Source: Clostridia bacterium
Lineage (GTDB): Bacteria; Bacillota; Sulfobacillia; SLMV01
Direction: 5' to 3'
Length of the DNA: 22,319 nucleotides
Assembly (NCBI GenBank): GCA_007133365.1
Contig: SLMV01000159.1
Coordinates: 1 to 22,319 of the forward strand
Below the pieces are notes generated by a model. The model worked only from the letters and a program-made list of their open reading frames with translations. It was not told the DNA's origin and did no database searches. This document shows positions 1 through 7,957 of this stretch, piece by piece. How positions within the stretch are numbered: position 1 is the stretch's first letter; every line of letters begins with the position of its first letter. Both the position numbers and the translations under genes were made by a program.

Positions 1-26
1 GGTTCGGGTGAAAGGATGAGGCAAAG

Positions 27-1088
27 ATGAAGGACAGCACATTGTTTCAATGGGTCAAGACGTTGACGGAGCTTCCGGGACCCACCAACTATGAAGAGCC
101 GGTTCAGGAGGCATTGGAGGGGCTTTGGCGTCCCCATGTCCAATCGCTTCGCCGGGATGCCTTGGGCAACTTGGTCGCCCATTGGGGCGGTCAGGGCCCG
201 CGGCTTCTCATCGGGGCCCATGCGGACGAGATTTGTCTCTTGGTCAAAAGCATTCGTCCCGACGGCTTCATCTGGCCCACCCGGGGAACCGGAGGTGGCG
301 AACTCAAAGCCCCCGATTTTACGTTTGTCGGCCAACCGGTCACGCTGGTGGGCGATCGCGGACCGGTTCCCGGATTGGTGACGACCGTCACCGGGCACAT
401 CCAGACGGTGGCTCAGCGGGAGAAATCGCGGCTTGACTGGAAGGACATTTTTATCGACATTGGCGCCTTGGATCGCGAGGAGGTCTTGGAACAAGGCATT
501 CGTCCGGGGACGCCGGTGGTGTTCGATGTCCCCACCCGGCAATTGGGGCACCATATGGTGGGCAAAGCCATGGATGACCGGGCCGCGCTGGCGGTCATGA
601 CGGCTTTGTTGACGGAAATCCCGGTGGGGGAACTCGCCTACGATGTCACCCTGGTGTCGACGGTGCAAGAAGAAGTGGGGTTGGTCGGGGCCATCACCGC
701 GGCGACGGGAGATTATGATCGGGGCTTAGCGCTCGACGTCGGGTTGGCCGGCGACATTCCGCTGGTAGGGGATGAGCAATTCCCGGGACGTTTGGGTGGA
801 GGCCCCCTCTTGGGGTATAAGGATGTGGGCGTCCATTACGACAAACGGATCCTGGCGGAGTTTCGTGAAGTGGCGAAAGCGACGGACATTCCGGTGCAAC
901 CGGTGGTGTTTTTGGAATACGCAAGCGACGGCGTCGCTTGGATCCAGCATGGTTTGCCGACGGCGCTTCTCGCCTTTCCCACCCGCTACACCCATAGTCC
1001 CTTTGAAATGATTCACGAAGGCGACCTCCATCAGCTCAAAACGCTGATCGGTGCGTGGCTCCGGCGCCCCGCCCCCAAAGGGATCTGA
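27..1088 (+). CDS. M42 family metallo-aminopeptidase (glutamyl aminopeptidase/endoglucanase-M-like)
   Basis: Predicted cytoplasmic di-metal aminopeptidase that trims N-terminal residues from peptides. At 353 residues it has the usual M42 length, and every expected ligand is visible: AHADE (H65, D67, E68), the bridging aspartate in GKAMDDRAA (D183), the catalytic glutamate pair in QEEVGL (E215, E216), D237 in ALDVGL, and H323 in YTHSPFEM. The insertion between the first two motifs (about residues 75-165) fits the beta-barrel dimerisation domain of M42 enzymes. The ATG follows a purine-rich site (aaaggatgagg, 11-21). It is the first complete gene of a same-strand run of amide hydrolases; 182 nt without a convincing promoter separate it from the next gene, so co-transcription is likely but not certain. 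Substrate preference cannot be read from sequence. Family assignment is secure. Confidence 0.93.
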   Translation: MKDSTLFQWVKTLTELPGPTNYEEPVQEALEGLWRPHVQSLRRDALGNLVAHWGGQGPRLLIGAHADEICLLVKSIRPDGFIWPTRGTGGGELKAPDFTFVGQPVTLVGDRGPVPGLVTTVTGHIQTVAQREKSRLDWKDIFIDIGALDREEVLEQGIRPGTPVVFDVPTRQLGHHMVGKAMDDRAALAVMTALLTEIPVGELAYDVTLVSTVQEEVGLVGAITAATGDYDRGLALDVGLAGDIPLVGDEQFPGRLGGGPLLGYKDVGVHYDKRILAEFREVAKATDIPVQPVVFLEYASDGVAWIQHGLPTALLAFPTRYTHSPFEMIHEGDLHQLKTLIGAWLRRPAPKGI

Positions 1089-1270
1089 AGGATGTGTCCA
1101 TAGGGTCTACCGAGCGGTGGGCAAAGGCAGCCGATGGGTTTTGGGCCGGGAACGATAGGGACCCGGGTTAATCGGATCAGCGGATCGACGCGCAATGGGA
1201 AAGTGCGGGTGATGCGAAGGCGATGGTTCATTTTATGATGTCGGGTGGATACGTGTGAGGAGGGAACGAC

Positions 1271-2113
1271 ATGAAGATTTGGATTGGCACGGATATTGAA
1301 GGGGTCTCGGGTGTGGTCGGACGCATGCATACCAGCACCGATGGGATGGCCTACGAACAGGCATGTCGCTGGTTGACCGACGAAGTGAACACCGTGGGCG
1401 AGGCCTGTTTTTCGGCCGGTGCGACCGAGGTGGTGGTCGCGGACACCCACGGCTCGTGTCACAATATTCAGCGGGACCGCCTTCATCCGGAGGTGGAGCT
1501 AATTAACGGCAAGATCGCCAGTCTCCCCGATAGCGGTGTGGTCGGGCTGGATGCCACCTTCGATGCAGCGTTTTTGCTCGGGTATCATGCCCGGGCCGGG
1601 CGCCATCCGGGCATCTTGGATCATACCGCCTGGGCCCAGACCGTGAGCGAAGTGCGTATCAACGGACAACCGGTGGGTGAGACGGAACTGGTGGCCGGAT
1701 ATGCGGGCAGCCTGGGGGTCCCCACGCTGATGGTGATGGGGGATGATGTGTTGGCGGAGGATGTGAAGGCCCATATGCCGGGGGTGCGCCCGGTGGTGGT
1801 CAAGACGGCGTTGAATCGCATGCAGGGCCGACACCCCTCGCCCGCGAAAGTGTATGACAGGATCAAACGAAATGCCGAGGAGGTGCTGGCCGGCTGGAAG
1901 GACGTCCCCGTCTTTGCTTTTTCCGCTCCCACGACCCTGGAATTGGTTTTCAAACACCCGTCGTATGCGGAGCTTGCGGCCATGGTGCCTTTGTGCGAAC
2001 GGACGGGGTTGTGGACGGTGGCCTTCACCGGCACGCACTTCACCGACGAGGTCTACCCCGCCTTTTGTAGCATGTGCGGAATTTCGGCCATTGCCTACTA
2101 CCAGGGAAGTTGA
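1271..2113 (+). CDS. M55 family D-aminopeptidase (DppA-like), copy 1
   Basis: Predicted zinc D-aminopeptidase of the DppA type, which in the characterised Bacillus protein releases D-amino acids such as D-Ala from short peptides and forms a ring-shaped decamer. The 280-residue protein carries the M55 signature: D8 and E10 in DIEGVSG, H60 in ADTHG, H106 in GYHA, the catalytic-type H118 in LDHT, and E137 in GE. The start is supported by a strong site (gaggaggg, about 1257-1264) just upstream of the ATG. The stop is 12 nt from the start of the next gene, an amidohydrolase, and a second M55 gene lies beyond it. Two M55 paralogues around one amidohydrolase suggest either a hetero-oligomer or two specificities. 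The substrate is inferred from the family only. Confidence 0.92.
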   Translation: MKIWIGTDIEGVSGVVGRMHTSTDGMAYEQACRWLTDEVNTVGEACFSAGATEVVVADTHGSCHNIQRDRLHPEVELINGKIASLPDSGVVGLDATFDAAFLLGYHARAGRHPGILDHTAWAQTVSEVRINGQPVGETELVAGYAGSLGVPTLMVMGDDVLAEDVKAHMPGVRPVVVKTALNRMQGRHPSPAKVYDRIKRNAEEVLAGWKDVPVFAFSAPTTLELVFKHPSYAELAAMVPLCERTGLWTVAFTGTHFTDEVYPAFCSMCGISAIAYYQGS

Positions 2114-2125
2114 TGGAGGGAATTT

Positions 2126-3586
2126 ATGATGAAAACGCGTTTACGCGGTCGCTATGTCATCGGGTTCGACGAACAAAAGGGTACCCACGTTATCATTGAT
2201 GATGGCGAGGTGGTCTACGAAGACAACCGCATTTTGTTTGTGGGCAAACATTATCCGGGCCAGGTGGACCGAGAGGTGGATGCCACCGAATGCATTATCA
2301 GCCCGGGGCTCATCAACGGTCACGCCTTGATGGACGTCTCGATTTATCAATATGGGTTCGACCGGCCTCAGGAGAAGGGGTATCATCGTCCCCGCGCTTG
2401 GACCGAGGACCCATCGGAGACCGAGATCTTCACCCCTCGGGAGATTCAACAAGGGGCAGATCTCAGTTTTCTCAATTTCGCCCGATCGGGTTGCACCACC
2501 GTCTTGGGCATCACCTCGATGGTGTTCAAACGCTGGGATGACCCGAAGTGGGAGCCGGAGATCTATCTTCAAGCGGCGGTCAAACACGGACTTCGCGCCT
2601 ATCTTTCCCATCACTACCGGGCCCGCGCCCCGTATTCGGGAACAGACGGGCGAAAAGAATTCTTGCTGGATGAGGACCGGGGACAGCGCGGTTTGGAGCG
2701 CTGCATCGCCTTCATCAAGAAGTATGACGGAGCGTTTGGCGGGCGCATCGGCGGTACGCTTTTTCCGTATACCCTGGATCAGAGCACGCCCGAATTGCTC
2801 AAAGCCACGGCGAAAGCCGCCGAAGACCTCGACGTGCCCATTCGGATGCACACCGCCCAATCCCGCGGTGAGATGGAGTTTCTAAACGCCGAATACGGGA
2901 AGGATCCGATCGAGTATCTGAAGTCATTGGATGTCCTAAGTCCCCGCTGGCTCTTGACGCATTCACTCTTTGTGGCGGGGAACCATCCCGGCACCAGCGC
3001 GGCGGATCTCGAGGTCATGGCCCGTCACGGCGTGAGTGTGGCCAACTGCCCGTGGATCTATAGTTTCCGGGGCGAATATCTCAATTCGCTGTCGCGTTAT
3101 CAGCAGGCGGGCGTCAACATGCTGGTGGGCACGGACACCTTCCCGCAGGATCTATTTCGAGAAATGCGCTGGGCGGCCATGATGGCCAAGACGGCGGAAG
3201 GCAGCCCGGTGGCCGGGCAATCCCGCGAAGTGTTCGATGCGGTGACCGTGAATGCGGCCCGCTATCTCGGGCGGGATGACCTCGGCGTCTTAAAACCCGG
3301 TGCCAAAGCCGATCTGGTGCTCATCGATACCGAACGCTTCAGCATGGGACCCACGGAAGATCCCATCCGAAGTCTGGTCTATTTCGCCACGGCGGCCGAT
3401 GTCAAAACGGTCATAGTCGACGGCGATGTCATTGTGGACGATTATGAGAGTCTCCGGGTTGATGAGGCCCGGGTGGTCCGGGAAAGTCAGGGCGTTTCCG
3501 ATAAGGTGCGGGACACGCTGGCGGGTTGGCAGGATCCCCAAAAGCCCCCGCGCGAAATCTACACCCCCACTTATCCCAGGATCTAA
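2126..3586 (+). CDS. Amidohydrolase-superfamily protein with altered first metal motif
   Basis: A 486-residue member of the metal-dependent amidohydrolase superfamily, closest in layout to the cytosine deaminase/chlorohydrolase group (COG0402 type): an N-terminal beta-sandwich half, a barrel, then a C-terminal sandwich half (ADLVLIDTERF). Visible ligands are H242 (MHTAQSRGE), H279 (LTHSLF) and D337 (GTDTFPQD). The first motif is unusual: instead of HxH it reads NGHALMD, keeping H66 but with Leu at 68. This suggests a single metal held by fewer histidines, or a specialised subfamily. A GGAGGG site (2115-2120) precedes two consecutive ATGs (2126 and 2129); either could be used, and 2129 has the more usual spacing. 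It sits between two M55 peptidase genes in tight spacing, implying a linked pathway. A deaminase or amide-hydrolase role is inferred; the substrate is unknown. Confidence 0.85.
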   Translation: MMKTRLRGRYVIGFDEQKGTHVIIDDGEVVYEDNRILFVGKHYPGQVDREVDATECIISPGLINGHALMDVSIYQYGFDRPQEKGYHRPRAWTEDPSETEIFTPREIQQGADLSFLNFARSGCTTVLGITSMVFKRWDDPKWEPEIYLQAAVKHGLRAYLSHHYRARAPYSGTDGRKEFLLDEDRGQRGLERCIAFIKKYDGAFGGRIGGTLFPYTLDQSTPELLKATAKAAEDLDVPIRMHTAQSRGEMEFLNAEYGKDPIEYLKSLDVLSPRWLLTHSLFVAGNHPGTSAADLEVMARHGVSVANCPWIYSFRGEYLNSLSRYQQAGVNMLVGTDTFPQDLFREMRWAAMMAKTAEGSPVAGQSREVFDAVTVNAARYLGRDDLGVLKPGAKADLVLIDTERFSMGPTEDPIRSLVYFATAADVKTVIVDGDVIVDDYESLRVDEARVVRESQGVSDKVRDTLAGWQDPQKPPREIYTPTYPRI

Positions 3587-3606
3587 AGGAAAGGGGAAAA
3601 CAGAAG

Positions 3607-4422
3607 ATGAAGGTATTTATCGGAGTGGACATGGAGGGCGTCTCCGGCGTTTTGGATCTCAGTCATACGTCGGAAAACGGATTTGAATATTCCAAGGCCC
3701 GTGAGTGGTTGGTCGGGGAGACCAACGCGGCCATCGAAGGAGCCTTAGCGGCCGGGGCGACCGAGATCTGGGTCAACGACAGCCACGGCGGCAATTCCGC
3801 GCACAATATGTTGATGGATAAGATTCATCCGGAGGCGCAACTGCTTTCGGGGAATCCCAAATTGGTCAATATCGACGATAGTTTCGATGTCCTCATTCAG
3901 GTGGGGCAACATACCATGAACGGCCGCTTCGGCGTGGTGAGCCACTCGATCAACGGACGGGTGGTTAAGGACATCCGGATCAACGGACGGTCGTTTGGTG
4001 AGGTTGGCATCCTGGCGGCGCTAGCCGGACATTTCGGGGTGCCCACCGCCTTTGTGGCCGGTGATGATCAGGTGGCCGAAGAGGCCAAGGAATTCATGCC
4101 CTGGGTGAACACCGGTGTGGTGAAGTGGGCGCTGGGGCGAAGTGCCGCGCGCTGTCTGCCGCACCAAAGGGCCTGTGACGTGATCCGAAACGGCGTCCAA
4201 CATGCGCTCGAGAATCTGGAAGCAGCCAAAACCTTCCAGGTGGAGGCCCCCCTGGAAATTCACATGGAATTCAAGGATACTGGAATGGCAGAGGGGGCCC
4301 ATTTGATGCCGGGAACCGACCGGTTATCCGGTGATGTGGTGGCCTTTACCGCCTCGGATTTCCCGGAGGCCCATCGGGCGATGAAGGCCATGATCACCCT
4401 GGCCATGACAGCAGTACGATAG
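3607..4422 (+). CDS. M55 family D-aminopeptidase (DppA-like), copy 2
   Basis: Second M55 peptidase, 271 residues, with the complete motif set: D8 and E10 (DMEGVSG), H60 (NDSHGG), H102 (GQHT), H113 (VSHS) and E132 (FGE). The frame is open upstream to 3526, but those codons overlap the preceding gene; the ATG at 3607 is chosen because it follows a purine-rich site (aaaggaaagggg, 3588-3599), lies 21 nt after the preceding stop, and gives the conserved MKVFIGVDMEG terminus. It differs clearly from copy 1: the region around H102-H113 reads NGRFGVVSHS here versus a GRHPGILDH pattern there. The two copies are therefore an old duplication or separately acquired, not a recent tandem repeat. Expected role: hydrolysis of D-amino-acid-containing peptides or amides in the cytoplasm, in the same operon as its neighbours. 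Confidence 0.92.
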   Translation: MKVFIGVDMEGVSGVLDLSHTSENGFEYSKAREWLVGETNAAIEGALAAGATEIWVNDSHGGNSAHNMLMDKIHPEAQLLSGNPKLVNIDDSFDVLIQVGQHTMNGRFGVVSHSINGRVVKDIRINGRSFGEVGILAALAGHFGVPTAFVAGDDQVAEEAKEFMPWVNTGVVKWALGRSAARCLPHQRACDVIRNGVQHALENLEAAKTFQVEAPLEIHMEFKDTGMAEGAHLMPGTDRLSGDVVAFTASDFPEAHRAMKAMITLAMTAVR

Positions 4423-4434
4423 TGAAGGGAAAGG

Positions 4435-5826
4435 ATGAGCATAAGCGTGTCTGATTTGATGATTCGTAACGGAAACGTGTATTCGGAAGGCCAATTGGTC
4501 GAGGTCGACCTTTTGGTGTCAGACGGGAAGGTTAAACAATGGATGGCACCGGGAGCACCGGCGCCGGGCGATGCCAAGGAAATTGATGCCGCCGGGCTTT
4601 GGGTGTTGCCGGGCTTGATCGACGCCCATTTCCATTGCCGGGCGCCGGCATATTCGGAGCGGGAAGATTTCGGCACCGGGAGTCAGGCGGCGGCCGCTGC
4701 GGGGGTCACCACCTATTTCGAGATGCCCATCAGTACGCCGGGTGTTTCCAACGGCAAAGTCTTAAAGGATCGGCAGGAATTGGCCGAAAAGGAGTCCTAC
4801 GTTGACTTCGGTCTTTATGCCGCCCCGGGCACCTTAGATCCCAATGATGTCAATTCAGCGGTCGAGGCCGGCGCCATTGGATTCAAGATCTTTCTGCACG
4901 CCGCACCGCCCGAGCGATTGGATGAGTTCACCGGCATCTGCATCACGGATGACGGGGACCTGTTCCGGGCGCTTAAGATGGTGGCCGCGACGGGCCGGGT
5001 GTGTTCGGTCCATGCCGAAGACGAGACCATCTTGCAGGAAGTGGCCGCGGAGTTGGGCGATGACATTCGCACCGATCCCGAAGGCCATCTTTCGCATCGT
5101 CCCCCGGTGGTGGAAAACTATGCCTCCGCGCGGGTCTTGGCTCTCAGTGAGCACAGTGGCGTGAAGATCCACCTTGCACATATTTCCACCGGATTTGTGG
5201 CCGAAATGGTGGAACTGGCCCGGGCCAATGGCATCGATGCCAGCGCCGAGACCTGCCCCCACTACGTGGAATTTGATAATACGGTGATGAAGGAGTTCGG
5301 ACCGTTCGGCAAGGTCAACCCGCCCATCCGCGGCGGCGAGGACAAGAAGGCCCTTCGGGCGGCCGTCCGGCGCGGCGCCGTGGATATTCTGGTGAGCGAT
5401 CACTCCCCCTTCACGATGGAAGAGAAGGAAGTGGGGATGACCGATATTCGAAAAGCTCCATCCGGTGCGCCCGGGATCGAAATGTCGGGCCGCTATTATT
5501 TGGATCAGGCCCTTCGCGGTGAGTTCCCGCTGGATATCATCCTCAACGGTCTGACCATCAATCCCGCCCGTCGCTTCGGCATTGACGCGCAAAAAGGTCA
5601 TCTCTTGCCGGGCGCCGATGCGGACTTCCTGCTGTTCGACCCGGACGGTGAGACCACCATCGATATTAATGAACTGAAGACGAAATCGCGAAAAGGCGCC
5701 CAAATGTGGGACGGACGGACCTTCAAAGGTCGTCTGCTTTCCACCTGGCTCCGCGGCAACCTGGTTTATGACGACGGCGAGATCGTCGGTCCGGCCGGAG
5801 CCGGTCGCTTGGTGCGTCCTCAGTAA
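4435..5826 (+). CDS. Cyclic amidohydrolase (dihydropyrimidinase/allantoinase/dihydroorotase type)
   Basis: 463-residue cyclic-amide hydrolase of the dihydroorotase/allantoinase/hydantoinase group. The full binuclear metal site is present: H65 and H67 in DAHFH, K151 in GFKIF (the carbamylated lysine position), H193 in VHAED, H249 in HLAHIS, and D322 in SDHSP. The conserved CPHY segment (274-277) and the metal-independent C-terminal sandwich (HLLPGADADF) are also seen. The closest functional class from pattern is allantoinase/hydantoinase rather than pyrimidine-synthesis PyrC, because no other pyrimidine genes are nearby and the cluster is catabolic; this is inference. The start follows aagggaaagg, 12 nt after the preceding M55 stop. 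A strong hairpin follows the gene (5839-5868), so it may be a partial transcription end before the aminotransferase. Confidence 0.9.
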   Translation: MSISVSDLMIRNGNVYSEGQLVEVDLLVSDGKVKQWMAPGAPAPGDAKEIDAAGLWVLPGLIDAHFHCRAPAYSEREDFGTGSQAAAAAGVTTYFEMPISTPGVSNGKVLKDRQELAEKESYVDFGLYAAPGTLDPNDVNSAVEAGAIGFKIFLHAAPPERLDEFTGICITDDGDLFRALKMVAATGRVCSVHAEDETILQEVAAELGDDIRTDPEGHLSHRPPVVENYASARVLALSEHSGVKIHLAHISTGFVAEMVELARANGIDASAETCPHYVEFDNTVMKEFGPFGKVNPPIRGGEDKKALRAAVRRGAVDILVSDHSPFTMEEKEVGMTDIRKAPSGAPGIEMSGRYYLDQALRGEFPLDIILNGLTINPARRFGIDAQKGHLLPGADADFLLFDPDGETTIDINELKTKSRKGAQMWDGRTFKGRLLSTWLRGNLVYDDGEIVGPAGAGRLVRPQ

Positions 5827-5838
5827 CCTCGGTTTCAT

Positions 5839-5874
5839 ACCCCCTCCAGCCGTCCGGTTGGAGGGGGTTATTCT
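5839..5874 (+). terminator. Hairpin terminator or attenuator between cyclic amidohydrolase and aminotransferase
   Basis: A 10-bp perfect inverted repeat (accccctcca at 5839-5848, tggagggggt at 5859-5868) with a 10-nt loop is followed by a short T-rich stretch (tattctt). It lies 12 nt after the amidohydrolase stop and ends only 23 nt before the downstream ATG. The tail is weak for full termination, so partial read-through into the aminotransferase is plausible. Confidence 0.6.
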
Positions 5875-5891
5875 TGAGGGGAGGCCGTGTG

Positions 5892-7079
5892 ATGAGTTGT
5901 GCGAGCAGACGCCGCGGTTTCGTCATTCCGCGGGCCACCCAAGAAGCGCTCACCTTTTTCCAAGGACAACAGCGATCCGGGATTCTGACCGAAGGGGTTT
6001 CCATCAACTTGAGCCAGGGCGATCCCGCTTTTGTCACCCCCGAGCACATCCGTCGACGTGCCCAAAAAGCCATTGATGAAGGACATACCCATTATGAGCG
6101 AAACCGAGACCTTCGGGCTGCCATCGCCGATAAATTAGCGCGCGAGAACCATATCACCGTGGATCCCGACCGTGGGGTTTTGGTGACCCCCGGTGCTCAC
6201 GCCGCGCTCTATCAGGTAATGAGGGCCTATCTATGCCCGGGCGATGAAGTCCTGATGGGCGATCCCGGCAGCTATTACTTTGCTAATACGGTGGTCAATG
6301 GCGGACATCCGGTGCCGATTCCCTTAAGGCCCGAACGGGGCTTTCGCCTCGATCCCGACGAGGTGGCGGCGCGCATCACGCCGAAAACCAAGATTTTGGC
6401 CCTGACCAACCCGGATGCGCCCACCGGGGCCGTGCATCGACCGGAGGATATCGAAGCGCTGGCCGAGTTGGCCCAACGTCATGATCTTTTAGTAATCAGT
6501 GATGAGGTGTATGAATATATCAACTATGGGAAGGTGCCGCATACAAGCATTGCTGCTTTTCCCCAGATGGCGGAGCGGACCTTGACCGTGAACGGATTGT
6601 CCAAAGGCTGGGCCATGACCGGTTGGCGCGTGGGGTATGTGGCGGGAGATTCGGCATTAGTGGCGCCCGTGGCAGCGATCCATCACCTAAACCTCATTTC
6701 CATCAATAGCATTGCCCAGTGGGCCGCGCTGGCCGCGTTGAGCGGGCCTCAGGACTTCATCGAAACGGCGCGGACTCACTACCGAGAGCAAATGGAACTT
6801 TTGATGGCACTGCTTTCGGAAATACCCGGGGTTCACGCTACCTTTCCGGATGGTACCTATTACGCTTGGACCCGCATTAGCGATCGGGCGGTTGACGATG
6901 CAGCTTTTGCGCGCTATCTGGTAACCGCAAAGGGAGTGCGGGTGCTTCCGGGGTCCGATTTTGGCTGGGAAGGACGGGGTTATCTTCGTTTATCCTGCGC
7001 TTTACCGCGAGATCAAATGAAGGAAGGGGTAAAGCGGTTGGCCGACGGACTCGATGACTTCGAGCCGCCGAAGTGGTGA
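5892..7079 (+). CDS. Fold-type I PLP aminotransferase (class I/II, aspartate-aminotransferase-like)
   Basis: Predicted pyridoxal-phosphate aminotransferase of 395 residues. Visible features: the NPDAPTG segment (N173, a variant of the usual NPxNPTG), D204 and Y207 in SDEVYEY (cofactor ring contacts), the Schiff-base lysine K238 in GLSKGWAMTGWRVGY, and the carboxylate-binding arginine R366 in YLRLSCA. I place the start at ATG 5892 because ggggagg (5877-5883) is well spaced from it; a TTG at 5874 is the furthest in-frame start and is too early for that site. The gene closes the amide-hydrolase cassette and would deaminate released amino acids to 2-oxo acids; the donor is unknown. A clear terminator follows 42 nt after the stop. 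Confidence 0.9.
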   Translation: MSCASRRRGFVIPRATQEALTFFQGQQRSGILTEGVSINLSQGDPAFVTPEHIRRRAQKAIDEGHTHYERNRDLRAAIADKLARENHITVDPDRGVLVTPGAHAALYQVMRAYLCPGDEVLMGDPGSYYFANTVVNGGHPVPIPLRPERGFRLDPDEVAARITPKTKILALTNPDAPTGAVHRPEDIEALAELAQRHDLLVISDEVYEYINYGKVPHTSIAAFPQMAERTLTVNGLSKGWAMTGWRVGYVAGDSALVAPVAAIHHLNLISINSIAQWAALAALSGPQDFIETARTHYREQMELLMALLSEIPGVHATFPDGTYYAWTRISDRAVDDAAFARYLVTAKGVRVLPGSDFGWEGRGYLRLSCALPRDQMKEGVKRLADGLDDFEPPKW

Positions 7080-7121
7080 TAACGTCGGGATGCTTTCGAA
7101 TGCGACCAAGTTCACCGAGAG

Positions 7122-7156
7122 AAGCCATGGACCCGTGGGTTTCGTGGCTTTTTTGT
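7122..7156 (+). terminator. Rho-independent terminator closing the six-gene cassette
   Basis: An 8-bp stem (aagccatg 7122-7129 with cgtggctt 7143-7150, one G-T pair) is followed directly by a run of six T (7149-7154). It sits 42 nt after the aminotransferase stop and is the most convincing intrinsic terminator in the window. Confidence 0.85.
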
Positions 7157-7351
7157 TTCGTTCTTATTCGTTGGCAAGGCAATATTCGGAGTCCGTGCTG
7201 TGTGAAAGGGGTTGTTGGGAATCGATTGGATGAAGGGATTACTGTGGACTCTCAAAAAATCGTCATTCCGATTGCTTTGGCAAAGAAGGAGATGTTTTAC
7301 TTAGCGGCGAATATAGGTTTTAGCTGTCGTATCGGCCAGTACTAGAGGGAA
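7157..7351. other. Gene-poor stretch between terminator and group II intron
   Basis: No gene is supported here. A short open stretch ending at 7345 (containing VDSQKIVIPIALAKKE) has no good start signal, overlaps the terminator at its 5' end, and has no recognisable domain. The base composition is more AT-rich than the flanking enzymes, consistent with non-coding or decayed DNA next to the intron. Confidence 0.4.
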
Positions 7352-7945
7352 GTGGGCGGAGGTTGTCGTTATCGATCTCTAACTGTTCTGCTGATTTGCC
7401 GGGTGCGAGTCCCGGTCGCACGGACCGATCGTATTTGTGCGAGCCTGATCCTCCTGCATGCGCCCCGGGCCTGTTGTCGGGGGGTGTGAAGCCAGGTGAA
7501 GTCGTAACCGCAGCACGTGGTGCGGGGTTCCCAGAAAGAATGCTAGGGCCAGTTGACGAATCCATGTTTGACGCCGTTGAGTACGGATCATCTTCGTTGC
7601 GGGTGGGGATGAGCGTCCCTTTTCGATTGGGAGGGGAACAGATGGGGAGTTGGGGTCGGTCGCTTTCCCGTCTCGTCCATCGGTACAGTGGGGGCCTAAG
7701 GTGTTCATGGTAAGGGATAGGTGGGACGGAACGTTTGAGAGCCCAGAGGTGGAGGGAAGCAGGTCCCCTGGAAGTCTCGGGGCAGTCAGCGGGTTCATAG
7801 TAGCGATGAAGGTTGTGAAAGCAGCCGGAGCGAAGGAGCCCAGTCGGGGAGGGATCCTCGATGGAACGCCGTATGAGATGAAAGTCTCACGTACGGTGTG
7901 GGGTGGGGGAAAACTCGGAGATGACTTCAAAGGGTTACCTATCAC
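7352..7945 (+). mobile_element. Compact group II intron without a reverse transcriptase (ORF-less ribozyme)
   Basis: A group II intron ribozyme is recognised from several landmarks in order: a possible 5' end (GTGGGCG at 7352, near the GUGYG consensus), a ccgggtgcgagtcccgg stem (7399-7415) of the domain I type, a gtgaagccaggtgaagtcgtaacc block (around 7485-7510), a ggaagtctcggggcagtcagc block (around 7770-7790) typical of the region just before domain IV, and a textbook domain V (7866-7899). Domain IV is only a few tens of nucleotides long, so the usual intron-encoded maturase/reverse transcriptase is absent. The 3' end is placed after a possible bulged branch A (7937) with AC at 7944-7945. 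GGGAA just before 7352 can pair with TTCCC at 7528-7532 as a tentative IBS1-EBS1 pair. The boundaries are uncertain by tens of bases, especially at the 5' end. Confidence 0.78.
7866..7899 (+). ncRNA. Group II intron domain V
   Basis: Exactly 34 nt that fold as the catalytic hairpin: eight base pairs (7866-7873 with 7892-7899, one G-T wobble at 7868/7897), a two-base CG bulge (7890-7891), six more pairs closed by T-G, and a GAAA tetraloop (7880-7883). The triad position reads CGC (7867-7869), as in class C introns, rather than the more common AGC. Nothing else in the genome gives this architecture, so this anchors the intron call. Confidence 0.92.
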
Positions 7946-7957
7946 CATGCACAAGTT

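Noticed and set aside
2141..2860. A 239-codon minus-strand open frame
   Set aside because: Antisense shadow of the amidohydrolase gene with no start signal or domain.
4855..5838. A 327-codon minus-strand open frame
   Set aside because: It lies opposite the cyclic amidohydrolase, whose full catalytic motif set is on the plus strand; the minus translation has no recognisable domain.
7399..7415. ccgggtgcgagtcccgg looks like a tRNA T-arm
   Set aside because: There is no acceptor stem, anticodon arm or CCA around it, and the stem matches the domain I hairpin of the group II intron that continues downstream.
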